64,000 nucleotides of DNA from Nocardia stercoris (GTDB taxonomy: Bacteria > Actinomycetota > Actinomycetes > Mycobacteriales > Mycobacteriaceae), in the NCBI RefSeq assembly GCF_003696265.1, contig NZ_RFFH01000011.1, positions 124,001-188,000 on the forward strand, in the 5' to 3' direction. Below the pieces are notes generated by a model that saw only the letters and a list, made by a program, of their open reading frames with translations, was not told the DNA's origin and did not search any database. Numbering within the stretch: position 1 is the first letter of the stretch; every line of letters begins with the position of its first letter. A program made the translations under genes and the position numbers. Shown piece after piece: positions 17,636 through 25,886 of this stretch.

Positions 17636-17702
17636 TTGACGTGGCGTGGCGCACGCCACATACTCGATACAGAATTGATATCGACTATAGGAGCCGGCAT
17701 GT
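17636..17702 (+). promoter_or_regulatory. Copy of the monooxygenase-operon promoter with operator-like site and dead start codon
   Basis: TTGACG (17636-17641), 17 bases, CATACT (17659-17664). The same boxes and spacing occur at 43771-43799 before the flavin monooxygenase. Similarity continues through the TCGA-bearing segment and TAGGAGC to an ATG at 17699 that is followed at once by TGA. The GTG two bases further opens only 10 codons. This is a copy of a promoter and gene start without its gene; it may still drive the GMC gene. Confidence 0.75.
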
Positions 17703-17734
17703 GATTCGCCAGGTATCGCCTGGACCTACATAAC

Positions 17735-17755
17735 TCGATATCGATTGGAGTTCGA
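17735..17755 (+). promoter_or_regulatory. Operator copy TCGA-N7-TCGA ahead of the GMC gene
   Basis: TCGATTGGAGTTCGA at 17741-17755 has the exact island spacing. Flanking CTCGATAT and TATT match the operator region of the amine oxidase gene at 47105-47135. Confidence 0.75.
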
Positions 17756-17762
17756 ATTATTC

Positions 17763-17793
17763 GGTGGGTGCCCTGCACAACGGGGCACCCACC
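17763..17793 (+). other. Hairpin in the GMC leader
   Basis: Perfect 11-bp stem GGTGGGTGCCC / GGGCACCCACC with a 9-base loop. It lies between the operator copies and the GMC start. The right arm coincides with the start of the amine-oxidase relic. It could attenuate read-through or be a by-product of the rearrangement. Confidence 0.6.
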
Positions 17794-17860
17794 TCGAAGC
17801 CACCGACGTCGTGATCGGCGCCGGCCTGCCCGCGCTCACCGCCGCAGCCGCCGAAGTTCA
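17782..17860 (+). pseudogene. Relic of a flavin amine oxidase 5' end
   Basis: The frame reads GTHLEATDVVIGAGLPALTA, against GAPHLEADVAVIGAGLSGLTAA in the intact amine oxidase at 47148. DNA identity is high, with a one-base loss and a three-base gain. Only the start of the FAD-binding Rossmann motif remains before similarity ends near 17860. Together with the operator at 17735 it is a copied amine-oxidase gene head upstream of the GMC oxidoreductase. Confidence 0.75.
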
Positions 17861-17930
17861 TGCCTGCCTGCCGTTTCCGGCCCTCGCGCCGACTCGGCCG
17901 GACCGTCACATCAACACCTAGAAGGAAGAA

Positions 17931-19499
17931 ATGACAGCTTTCGATTACATCGTCGTCGGCGCCGGTTCGGCCGGGGCCGTCGTAGCGAGCAGGCTCGCCG
18001 AGGATCCGGGCACCCGAGTGCTGCTGATCGAAGCCGGTGACAACGGCAAGCACCTCAGTGTCCGAGTGCCCGCCGCATTCTCGAAACAGTTCACCACGGA
18101 GCGGGACTGGAACTTCCGCACCGAACCCGAGCCGCACCTCGACGGCCGCAGGCTCTACCACCCGCGCGGCAAGATGCTCGGTGGTTCCAGCGCTCAGAAC
18201 GCGATGATCTACATCCGCGGGAACCGGGCCGACTACGACGGCTGGGCCCGAGCCGGCGGCACCGGCTGGTCGTTCGACGAGGTACTGCCCTATTTCAAAC
18301 GCTCCGAACACAATTCACGCGGCGCGAGCGCGTTCCACGGTGGCGACGGTCCGATGTACATCGAGGACCCGCGCGATCCGAATCCGTTGAGCGAGCGGCT
18401 CGTCGACGCGATGACGGCGTCCGGGCTGGTGCGCAACCCCGACTTCAACGGCGCCGCCCAGACCGGGACCGGTCTGTATCAGGTCACCCAGCGCCGGGGC
18501 CGGCGCTGGACGACCGCCGACGGATTCCTCGCCGAGCGGCCGCGCAATCTGACCGTGTGGACCCGCGCCACCGTACGCAAGGTGGTGCTGGACAACGGGC
18601 GGGCCACCGGCGTCGAAGTCAGCCGCGCCGGCCGGACATCGGTCGTGCGGGCCGGGTCGGAGATCGTGCTGTCGGCCGGTGCGTTCGGCACACCCCACCT
18701 GTTGCTGCTCTCGGGCATCGGACCGGCGGCACATCTGCGCGAGCACGGTATCGACGTGGTGGTCGACAACGAGCACGTCGGCAGCCACCTGATGGACCAT
18801 CCCTTCTACCTGCTGAATTTCGAGACCACCGCGACGGGCACGCTGGCGGATGCCGAGAAGCCGATCCAGCTGGTGAAGTACCTCGCCCTGCGCAAGGGTC
18901 TGCTGACCTCCAATGTCGGTGAGGCGGGCGGGTTCTTCCACACTGGCGCGGCGTCGGGGGCACCCGATATGCAGTTCATCGGCGCGCCCGGCTTCTTCTG
19001 GAATCACGGCTTCACAAGCCACCCCACCCCCGCGTTCGCGCTGGGTTGCTCGCTGGTCGGCTCGATCAGCGAGGGCACGGTGCGACTCACCAGCGCCGAC
19101 CCCACCGCCGCGCCCGCGATCCGGTTCAACTATTTCGCCGAGCGCGCCGATCTGGATGCCATGACGGCGGCGGTCACCCGGGCCCGCGAAGTCGTGGCAT
19201 CGGGGCCGATGCGCGCGGTGGCCGGCAAGGAAATCCATCCCGGTCCGGGGACGTCGACGACCGCCGAACTCGAGGCGGAGATCCGCCGCAATGTCGAGCA
19301 CACCTATCACCCCGCGTGCACCGCGCGGATGGGCGTCGAAGGGCACGCCGTCGTGAACCCCGCCCTGCAGGTGTACGGCATCGCCGGGCTACGGATCGCG
19401 GACGCCTCGGTCTTCCCGCGGATCACGCACGGCAACACCCACGCCCCCACCTTGATGGTCGGGGAGAAGGCGGCCGATCTGATCCGCGAAAACCGGTAG
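17931..19499 (+). CDS. GMC-family FAD-dependent alcohol oxidoreductase
   Basis: 522-residue glucose-methanol-choline family flavoprotein oxidising an alcohol to an aldehyde. FAD-binding motif FDYIVVGAGSAGAVVASRLA, then LIEAGDNGKH. GMC signature 1 is HPRGKMLGGSSAQNAMIYIR and signature 2 is GAFGTPHLLLLSGIGP. The catalytic histidines lie in EHTYHPACTARMG and THGNTHAPTLMVGEKAADL. There is no signal peptide. ATG 17931 has AAGGAAG at good spacing. The upstream DNA carries copied promoters and operators of other island genes, so it is probably under the same control. It pairs with the divergent aldehyde dehydrogenase. As an oxidase it would release hydrogen peroxide; dehydrogenase action is also possible. 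Confidence 0.93.
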   Translation: MTAFDYIVVGAGSAGAVVASRLAEDPGTRVLLIEAGDNGKHLSVRVPAAFSKQFTTERDWNFRTEPEPHLDGRRLYHPRGKMLGGSSAQNAMIYIRGNRADYDGWARAGGTGWSFDEVLPYFKRSEHNSRGASAFHGGDGPMYIEDPRDPNPLSERLVDAMTASGLVRNPDFNGAAQTGTGLYQVTQRRGRRWTTADGFLAERPRNLTVWTRATVRKVVLDNGRATGVEVSRAGRTSVVRAGSEIVLSAGAFGTPHLLLLSGIGPAAHLREHGIDVVVDNEHVGSHLMDHPFYLLNFETTATGTLADAEKPIQLVKYLALRKGLLTSNVGEAGGFFHTGAASGAPDMQFIGAPGFFWNHGFTSHPTPAFALGCSLVGSISEGTVRLTSADPTAAPAIRFNYFAERADLDAMTAAVTRAREVVASGPMRAVAGKEIHPGPGTSTTAELEAEIRRNVEHTYHPACTARMGVEGHAVVNPALQVYGIAGLRIADASVFPRITHGNTHAPTLMVGEKAADLIRENR

Positions 19500-19516
19500 A
19501 CCGCCCGCCCTCTGAT

Positions 19517-19567
19517 CCGAGACCGGCCCGCTCCCAACCGAATTCGATGGGATCGGGCCGGTCTCGG
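19517..19567. terminator. Bidirectional terminator between convergent genes
   Basis: Perfect 14-bp arms CCGAGACCGGCCCG / CGGGCCGGTCTCGG. The stem continues inward through TCCCA/TGGGA after one mismatch and closes on an 11-base loop. It serves the GMC gene and the convergent OB-fold gene. Confidence 0.85.
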
Positions 19568-19596
19568 CGGCGTTGTGGTCCGGTGGAATCAGCCGG

Positions 19597-20346
19597 TCAC
19601 GGACGTTCGGACTGCTCCCCCGCTTCGTCCGCCTCGCCCTGCCATGCGGAAACCAGAGTGTCCAGGAGCTGCCCCTTCATCAATCGGGCAGTGCGGTCGT
19701 CGGCCACCTGCGCGACCAAGGCATCGTGAATCAGGTCGAGGAATCGGTCGCGACTGACCCCGAAGGCGACGAGCAGATCCGTGGCGCCCGCGCCACCGAA
19801 CGGTGCCCAACGGATCGCGTACTCGACCAGCGACTGGGCGTAGGTGCCGACCGAGTTCGACGCCGCCAGCAGCCGGCACTGCCGCAGGGCCGACCGAACC
19901 CAGTCCACCGCCTGCGGCTGGCCGTCGATCACCCGGGTTCTGCGGCCCGGGCGGGCGATCCGAACCGGCTCGAGGACGAAGACCGGAAATTGCCCGGCGG
20001 CGTGTACTCCGCTGAAATGGGCGCGAACTCGCCGATCCCGGTCCGGCAGCCCGTCGATTTCGCCGAAGATCCGCGGGCCCTCGTCCAGTTCGATGATGGC
20101 GATGATCGCCGTGGTCACCCGGCCGGGCGGAAAGTCCGCCGGGCGCGGCACGATCTTCCAGGACACGATCCGGCCCGATCCGCTGGCGGGCACCTCGTCG
20201 AGTTCGGAGCTTCCGCACGTCGTACAGGATCTGGTCAGCCGGGACAGCACCACGTCGCACGCGCGGCACGATCGGTTCAGCAGGATGGCCGTTGCCGGCC
20301 GTTCGGGATGCTCGGCGATGACCGATGACTGCGCTGGTTGAGGCAT
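19597..20346 (-). CDS. Zinc-ribbon/OB-fold (DUF35) protein fused to a DUF3263-like domain
   Basis: 249-residue two-domain protein. Residues about 25-130 form a DUF35-type acyl-CoA-associated protein: a rubredoxin-like zinc ribbon CRACDVVLSRLTRSCTTCGS, then an OB fold (SGSGRIVSWKIVPRPADFPP, FGEIDG). Such proteins partner thiolases or MaoC-like hydratases in lipid and steroid breakdown. The C-terminal half (SLVEYAIRWAPFGGAGATDL, LVAFGVSRDRFLDLIHDAL) resembles the stand-alone small protein at 33310. ATG 20346 is the first sensible start. The promoter matches the acyl-CoA ligase promoter: TTGACG, 18 bases, TAAAGT, then the TCGA-N7-TCGA operator. No thiolase gene is adjacent. Confidence 0.85.
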   Translation of the reverse strand: MPQPAQSSVIAEHPERPATAILLNRSCRACDVVLSRLTRSCTTCGSSELDEVPASGSGRIVSWKIVPRPADFPPGRVTTAIIAIIELDEGPRIFGEIDGLPDRDRRVRAHFSGVHAAGQFPVFVLEPVRIARPGRRTRVIDGQPQAVDWVRSALRQCRLLAASNSVGTYAQSLVEYAIRWAPFGGAGATDLLVAFGVSRDRFLDLIHDALVAQVADDRTARLMKGQLLDTLVSAWQGEADEAGEQSERP

Positions 20347-20445
20347 AGGGGACTCTGTTCGAAGGCTCTGCGAAGAGGTGTGGTCGTCGGCCGGATCAGC
20401 GCGGGTGTGCCGCGAAATGTTTCCGACCGGCCCATAAAATGAAAC

Positions 20446-20489
20446 TCGAATAGAGTTCGACTTTATGTCCCGCTGGGTAGCGCCGTCAA
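20446..20489 (-). promoter_or_regulatory. Promoter and operator of the OB-fold gene
   Basis: On the reverse strand: TTGACG (20489-20484), 18 bases, TAAAGT (20465-20460). The operator is TCGAATAGAGTTCGA at 20446-20460 (TCGA-N7-TCGA), directly after the -10. The order, spacing and TAAAGTCGAA junction equal those at 28307-28350. The -35 lies inside the first codons of the divergent PucR gene. Confidence 0.8.
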
Positions 20490-21757
20490 GGCTGATCAAA
20501 TCGGAAACCATCGCGGTGGAAGGGCAAGTCGCGGATATCGCCGCACGCCTCGCCGCCGATGCCGCCGCCGTCTGCGCGACCATCCGCAGCACGCTCGAGG
20601 AGCACATCCCGGAACTGCGCGGCGACTCCCGGACCCGCAGCATGCTGGACGCCAGCGTGCACGGCACAGTGGACACCCTCTTGCACGCGTGGCGCCACGA
20701 GATCGCCGCCGACCGGGTCACGGCCCCGGCGGCGTCGGTGGAACACGCCCGGCGACTGGCTCAGCACGACGTCCCGGTCGGGGCGCTGATGCGGGCCTAC
20801 CGGCTTGGCCAGCGCGTGCTGACCGAGCGAATATTCGCCGAACTCCGCGCGATGCAACTGAATTCGGCGACCCGGGTCGCCGTCATCGAGTCGGTCACGC
20901 CGCTGCTGTTCGCCTACATCGACCGGGTGTCGCAAGAGATCGTGACCGTCTACGAAGCCGAACGCGAGCACCGGCTGGAGGGCCCGGGCCGGGTGCGCGC
21001 CCTGCGCGTGCGGGAGCTGCTGTCCGGCAGCTCGCCGCTCGACGCCGAGGCCGCATCCGCCGCGATCGGTTACCCGCTGCGCCTGCATCATGTCGGCCTG
21101 ATCGTCTGGTTCCCACGGACCGCCGCCGGCGGCGACGACACGTCGCGACTACAGCGATTCGTCCGCGAACTGTCCGCGGCGGCCGGCACCGACACCGACG
21201 CGCTGTTCACCCCGGACGATCCGGGCAGCGGCTGGGCCTGGCTGCCCTACCGGTCCGCACCCACAGGTATCGCCCGCCGGATCCGTGAGTTCGCCGGAAC
21301 CCGTACGGACACACCGGGTATCGCGATCGGCGCACCCGGCGCCGGAGTCGACGGGTTCCGCCGCTCGCATCGGCAGGCAATGCAGGCGCGCGGCGTCGCG
21401 CCCGCGGTCGCGGGCGGGCATCCGACGGTCGTCTCCGTCGACGATCCCGGACTGATGGCCGCCGCCCTGCTCGGCGGCGACCTGGGCACGACCCGGACCT
21501 GGGTGTGCGATGTGCTGGGCAGGCTCGCCGCGGACACCCCCGGTGACGACCGGCTGCGGGAAACCCTGCGGGTGTTCCTGGGCGCGGGGTCCAGCTACAA
21601 GGCGGCCGCGCAGGAGCTCGGCCTGCACTTCAACACGGTCAAATACCGGGTCCGCCGCGCGCTGGATCGGCGTGGCCGGCCGATCGAGGCGGACCGGCTC
21701 GACGTCGAGATCGCACTGCTCGCGTGCCGCTGGTTCGGATCCGCGGTTCTGGAATGA
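20465..21757 (+). CDS. PucR/CdaR-family transcriptional regulator
   Basis: 430-residue activator-type regulator. An N-terminal helical sensor (DVPVGALMRAYRLGQRVLTE) is followed by a GGDEF-like middle region and a C-terminal PucR HTH: LRETLRVFLGAGSSYKAAAQ then ELGLHFNTVKYRVRRAL. It belongs to the same family as the protein at 36209. ATG 20465 overlaps the divergent gene's -10 box, so the in-frame GTG at 20516 is an alternative start. The shared operator at 20446-20460 could act on both directions. It may sense an intermediate of the island or control the neighbouring pha genes. Confidence 0.88.
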   Translation: MSRWVAPSRLIKSETIAVEGQVADIAARLAADAAAVCATIRSTLEEHIPELRGDSRTRSMLDASVHGTVDTLLHAWRHEIAADRVTAPAASVEHARRLAQHDVPVGALMRAYRLGQRVLTERIFAELRAMQLNSATRVAVIESVTPLLFAYIDRVSQEIVTVYEAEREHRLEGPGRVRALRVRELLSGSSPLDAEAASAAIGYPLRLHHVGLIVWFPRTAAGGDDTSRLQRFVRELSAAAGTDTDALFTPDDPGSGWAWLPYRSAPTGIARRIREFAGTRTDTPGIAIGAPGAGVDGFRRSHRQAMQARGVAPAVAGGHPTVVSVDDPGLMAAALLGGDLGTTRTWVCDVLGRLAADTPGDDRLRETLRVFLGAGSSYKAAAQELGLHFNTVKYRVRRALDRRGRPIEADRLDVEIALLACRWFGSAVLE

Positions 21758-22048
21758 CCCGCGCCCCGGGCGCGGTACCGCGCCGCCGCACTGTCGTCCC
21801 GCGACAAGAACTCGCGCAGACTTCGTCTGCCCGGCACGAAGCCATGACCTGGGGCATCGGCCTACCGTGACAGCGGCGACGAGAAGGGGTTCTCGTATCG
21901 GACAACGACCGTTCGACCGACGGCAGCGCAGCCGGGTGCCATTCGCGAATCATCGAAACAGCTACTGCCAGGCACGACTTCCCGTCGAACGGCCGATCGA
22001 GCGGTCGATTCGCCGCGGCGTCGGGGCGCCGGGCGAGAAGGACGGACC
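21758..22048. other. Leader region of the PHA synthase gene
   Basis: About 290 bases with no gene. It contains a 10-bp palindrome ATTCGCGAAT near 21939 and GAGAAGGA just before the synthase start. The island operator is not present. Confidence 0.4.
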
Positions 22049-23743
22049 ATGGCAGTGAAGGACCCGCTCGGAGAACACCATTCGGCCGCGGCGTGGGATC
22101 TGCTGCTGACCGGTTCCGCGATCGGGATCGGCCGGCGCATCGTGAGCGACGCCGCCTGGCCGCGGGTGGCCCGCGACCTGATGAAAAGGCGTGGGCCCGT
22201 GGGTGATCAGGTGCGAACCCTCGGCTCGGAACTCGCGGCGATCGTGCGCGGCGACAGTGATCGCGCACCCGAGCGCGCGGACCGGCGGTTCACCGATCCG
22301 GCCTGGCGGACCAATCCGATCTTCCACCGGACGATGCAGGCCTACCTGGCGATCGACGACACGGTGCACACGGTGCTGACGGAGACCGACCTCGACTGGC
22401 GGGACGCCGAATGGACCCGGTTCGTGGTCGACAACATCATGGAAGGCCTGTCCCCCAGCAACAATCCGCTGCTGAACCCGACGGCGTGGAAGGCCCTGAT
22501 CGACACCGGCGGGGGGAACGCGGTCCGCGGTGTGCGCCGCTTCCTCGACGATATGTCGGCCGAGCCGCGGGTCCCGTCGATGGTCGATCCGGATGCCTTC
22601 GCGGTGGGCGAGACGGTCGCGCTGACCCCGGGCGCGGTGGTGCTGCGCACCGAGATGTTCGAGCTGATCGAATACGCCCCGACCACCGACCGGGTGTACG
22701 AGGTGCCGCTGCTGATCGTGCCGCCGGTGATCAACAAGTTCTACATCATGGATATCACCCCGGGTCGCAGCATGATCGAGCATCTCGTCGGCCAGGGACA
22801 GCGGGTGTTCACCATCTCCTGGCGCAATCCGACCGCGGCCCACCGTGATTGGGGATTCGACCGATACGGGGGCGCGATCCTCGAGGCCCTGGGCGCGGTG
22901 GAGGCGATCACCGGCGGCAGCCGCACCCAGCTGATGTCCTCGTGCTCGGGTGGGATCATCACCGCGATGGCGGCCGCGCACCTGGTCGCGATGGATCAGG
23001 CGCAGCGGCTGGCCGGGTTGACCCTCATGGTCACCGTGCTCGACCACAGCCGCGCCGGCCTGGCGTCGGCCGCCCTCGACGAGGCCACCGCCCGGCTCGC
23101 CATCGCCGCCTCCGCGAAGCAGGGTTACCTCGACGGCCGGAAACTGGCGGAGGTCTTCGCCTGGCTGCGCCCGGCCGATCTGGTGTGGCGGTACTGGGTC
23201 AACAACTACCTGCAGGGCCGCGATCCGGCGCCGTTCGATGTGCTCTTCTGGAACGCCGACACCGTCCGGATGCCCGCCGCGCTGCACCGGGAGATGATCA
23301 CGATGGGGTTGCACAACACGCTGACCGAGCCGAACGGGGCGACCATGCTCGGTACCACGGTCGACCTGTCCCGGATGCCGTTCGACACCTACATCGTGGC
23401 CGGGGTCGCCGACCACATCTCGCCGTGGCAGGCGTGCTACCGCAGCGCTCAGCTGCTGAGCGGGGCACGGCGGCGCTTCGTGCTGTCGACCAGCGGCCAC
23501 ATCGCGGCGCTGGTCAACCCGCCCGGTAACGCCAAGTCCTCCTACCGCGTCGGCCCGCTCGACGCCCACACACCGGCGGCGTGGCTGGAGCAGGCGCCGA
23601 AGCACGAGGGTTCCTGGTGGCCGGACCACACGCAGTGGCTCGCCGCCCGCGGTGGCGCGCGGGTCGCGGCGCCCGATGCCCTGGGTACTGCCGAATTCCC
23701 GCCGCTCACACCGGCTCCGGGCAGCTATGTCCGCGAGGAGTGA
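22049..23743 (+). CDS. phaC: Polyhydroxyalkanoate synthase
   Basis: 564-residue PHA synthase, polymerising (R)-3-hydroxyacyl-CoA into storage polyester on granules. The N-terminal domain has NPIFHRTMQAYLAI and the family segment NPLLNPTAWKALIDTGGGNA. The alpha/beta core has VPPVINKFYIMDI, a lipase-like box SSCSGGI with Cys299, VAGVADHISPW with Asp455, and STSGHIAALVNPPGN with His484. Trp-rich SWRNPTAAHRDW is also typical. The length fits class I/II synthases with no PhaE/PhaR subunit. ATG 22049 has GAGAAGGA upstream. The depolymerase-like gene follows within 8 bases, giving a synthesis/mobilisation pair that could buffer hydroxyacyl-CoA from the island pathway. Confidence 0.93.
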   Translation: MAVKDPLGEHHSAAAWDLLLTGSAIGIGRRIVSDAAWPRVARDLMKRRGPVGDQVRTLGSELAAIVRGDSDRAPERADRRFTDPAWRTNPIFHRTMQAYLAIDDTVHTVLTETDLDWRDAEWTRFVVDNIMEGLSPSNNPLLNPTAWKALIDTGGGNAVRGVRRFLDDMSAEPRVPSMVDPDAFAVGETVALTPGAVVLRTEMFELIEYAPTTDRVYEVPLLIVPPVINKFYIMDITPGRSMIEHLVGQGQRVFTISWRNPTAAHRDWGFDRYGGAILEALGAVEAITGGSRTQLMSSCSGGIITAMAAAHLVAMDQAQRLAGLTLMVTVLDHSRAGLASAALDEATARLAIAASAKQGYLDGRKLAEVFAWLRPADLVWRYWVNNYLQGRDPAPFDVLFWNADTVRMPAALHREMITMGLHNTLTEPNGATMLGTTVDLSRMPFDTYIVAGVADHISPWQACYRSAQLLSGARRRFVLSTSGHIAALVNPPGNAKSSYRVGPLDAHTPAAWLEQAPKHEGSWWPDHTQWLAARGGARVAAPDALGTAEFPPLTPAPGSYVREE

Positions 23744-23750
23744 GACCGGG

Positions 23751-24581
23751 ATGCCGGATCGATCGTCGACCGCGCTCGTGCCCGTGCTCGGGCAGCAGAT
23801 CCGGGTGAACGTGCGGCGCGGCACCGGGATTCCGCTGGTGCTGTGCAACGGCATCGGCGCCAGTTACGAGGTGCTCGATCCGCTGGTCGCGCACCTCGAT
23901 CCGGAGACCACCGTGGTTCGGTTCGATGTTCCCGGTACCGGCGGATCACCGAATTCGATACTGCCGTACGGGTTTCCGTACCTGGCCGTGGTACTGCGGC
24001 GGTTGCTGCGCAAGGTCGGCCTCGACGGGCCCGTCGATGTCCTGGGATTGTCCTGGGGTGGGGCGGTGGCCCAGCAGTATGCGCTGCAGCATCCGCGGCA
24101 CTGCCGCCGGATGATCCTGGTGGCGACCGGCACCGGCGCCCTCATGGTTCCGGGGTCGCCGCGCGTACTGCTGCGGATGCTCACGCCGCGCCGCTTCATC
24201 GATCACGAGTACGCCGTCGGCCTCGCACCGCATATCTACGGCGGTAGCGTGCGCCGGGATCCCCGGATCGTGCGGCAACTGCTGGAGCATCAGCTCACGG
24301 CGGGCTCCGCGGTCGGCTATCTACACCAGCTCACGGCCGGCGCGGTGTGGACCAGCCTGCCGTGGCTGCCGCTGATCCGGCAGCCGACCCTGATCGTCTC
24401 CGGAACCGACGACCCGATCATTCCGCTCGCCAACGTCCACATCATGCGAACCCTGTTGCCGCAGGCCCAGGTCCACCTGCATGCCGGGGGCCATGCCGAC
24501 CTCATCCTCGATGCCGCCACACTGGCACCGGTGATCGAGCGATTCCGCGCCGGTGACGACGCGGCACCGGGCCTACGGTGA
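23751..24581 (+). CDS. phaZ: PHA depolymerase-like alpha/beta hydrolase
   Basis: 276-residue cytoplasmic alpha/beta hydrolase resembling intracellular medium-chain PHA depolymerase. The oxyanion side is IPLVLCNGIGASYEVLDPLV, with FDVPGTGGSP. The nucleophile elbow is LGLSWGGAVAQQYALQ with Ser in GLSWGG, the acid is in VSGTDDPIIPL, and the His is in HAGGHADLI. ATG 23751 follows GAGGAG, which overlaps the end of phaC, so the two are cotranscribed. The adjacency to phaC supports the PhaZ reading, though a related hydrolase or acyl-transfer role is not excluded. Confidence 0.82.
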   Translation: MPDRSSTALVPVLGQQIRVNVRRGTGIPLVLCNGIGASYEVLDPLVAHLDPETTVVRFDVPGTGGSPNSILPYGFPYLAVVLRRLLRKVGLDGPVDVLGLSWGGAVAQQYALQHPRHCRRMILVATGTGALMVPGSPRVLLRMLTPRRFIDHEYAVGLAPHIYGGSVRRDPRIVRQLLEHQLTAGSAVGYLHQLTAGAVWTSLPWLPLIRQPTLIVSGTDDPIIPLANVHIMRTLLPQAQVHLHAGGHADLILDAATLAPVIERFRAGDDAAPGLR

Positions 24582-24594
24582 GGTGGCCGGTGCT

Positions 24595-25689
24595 TCACAC
24601 CTCGTCGGGCCGGTCCGCGAGCACGACCGCGTTGCCACCCAGTTGTTTTCCGCGATACATGGCCGAATCCGATTCGCGCAGCATGATTTCCAGGTCACGG
24701 CGAGGTGAATCGGGGTCGGCGACGACCACGCCGATACTCGCCGTGACCGGATCACTCGAGGCCTCGATCGCCAGGCGCAGCCGCTCCGCCGCGGCGACGG
24801 TGGCCTCCGGCCACACATCCGCGCACACCACGAATTCCTCGCCTCCGGTCCGGGCGACGACTCCCCCAGGCGGGCATGCGGAGCGCAGACAGGCCGCGAT
24901 CCGCACGAGCACCCGGTCGCCCGCGGTGTGCCCGTAGGTGTCGTTCACCGCCTTGAATCGGTCGAGATCGAGCGACATCAGGCAGATCGGCCTGCGATCG
25001 TCGCGCCGGAACCGGGCCGAGACGTAGTAGACGAGACCGCGCCGGTTCAGCAGGCCGGTGAGCGGATCGGTCAGCGCGTCCATGCGCAGCGCCCAGTAGG
25101 CGAAATGCAGTGCGGGCAGCAGCCCGACCATGACCGAGGCCATGACCAGCACGGCCGAACCGGCCAGGGTGAGGTCACCGTCGCCATAGTCGACCGTGAG
25201 CCACGCCAGAGCCGACACCGACAGCAGCGACCAAGCGGTATGCACGGCCAGGATCCGGGGACCGTGGAACACGGTGAGATAGCCACCGGTGACGATCAGC
25301 GCGATCGCGAGCAACCAGCCGTAGAGCCGGTCGTTGCCCGCCAGACAGCCCAGGGTGATGAGTACATCGGAACCCGCCACCAGCAACAACGACACCCGTT
25401 CGCTGGGCCACGGCGCGAGCCACCAGTACACCGCCCACAAGAGGGAGGCGGCCATGGCGACGATCGGCACGAGACGCCCCACAACGGCCGGCCCGGTCGC
25501 GGATTCCCAGTTCAGCAGGCAGATCGCGGCCAGAATCACGCCACCCCCGGCGACGACACCCTTGATCGGGCTGAGCGCGCCCCGGGCGTCGAGGGTCCGG
25601 ATCAGCCACCGATAGTCGAGCGGATCGTGCCACCACTCGGACACGATCTTCACAGGTTTCACGTGCGCTTCGCCCCCATCGTCGACCAC
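24595..25689 (-). CDS. Membrane-bound diguanylate cyclase (GGDEF)
   Basis: 364-residue membrane protein. Roughly six transmembrane helices occupy residues about 45-205 (for example GVVAGGGVILAAICLLNW and LLAIALIVTGGYLTVF). The C-terminal GGDEF domain has LTDPLTGLLNRRGL, MSLDLDRFKAVNDTYGHTAG and the active loop RTGGEEF, so c-di-GMP synthesis is expected. No EAL domain is seen. GTG 25689 is the first start; GTG 25662 (MKPVKIVSEW) is an alternative, and neither has a good ribosome-binding site. It is convergent with phaZ and monocistronic, with no visible link to the surrounding catabolic genes. Confidence 0.9.
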   Translation of the reverse strand: MVDDGGEAHVKPVKIVSEWWHDPLDYRWLIRTLDARGALSPIKGVVAGGGVILAAICLLNWESATGPAVVGRLVPIVAMAASLLWAVYWWLAPWPSERVSLLLVAGSDVLITLGCLAGNDRLYGWLLAIALIVTGGYLTVFHGPRILAVHTAWSLLSVSALAWLTVDYGDGDLTLAGSAVLVMASVMVGLLPALHFAYWALRMDALTDPLTGLLNRRGLVYYVSARFRRDDRRPICLMSLDLDRFKAVNDTYGHTAGDRVLVRIAACLRSACPPGGVVARTGGEEFVVCADVWPEATVAAAERLRLAIEASSDPVTASIGVVVADPDSPRRDLEIMLRESDSAMYRGKQLGGNAVVLADRPDEV

Positions 25690-25886
25690 GTCGGAACGTT
25701 CACGTCGCGCTGCTACCTGGCAAATTTTAGTCGCCGTAAGCGCACCGACACCGTCATCAGCAGCGATCGGGAGGGGAACCGTGGACCAACCGGTCGGACC
25801 CCGACCGGCACCGGTCCCGCAGTCGTCGGTCGCATGGCGCCCGACGAGAACCCGGCCGGCCCGGGCGCGGGCCGGCCGGGGTCGGC

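Noticed and set aside
21962..23854. 630-codon open frame opposite phaC
   Set aside because: Antisense shadow; phaC has all catalytic residues and a ribosome-binding site.
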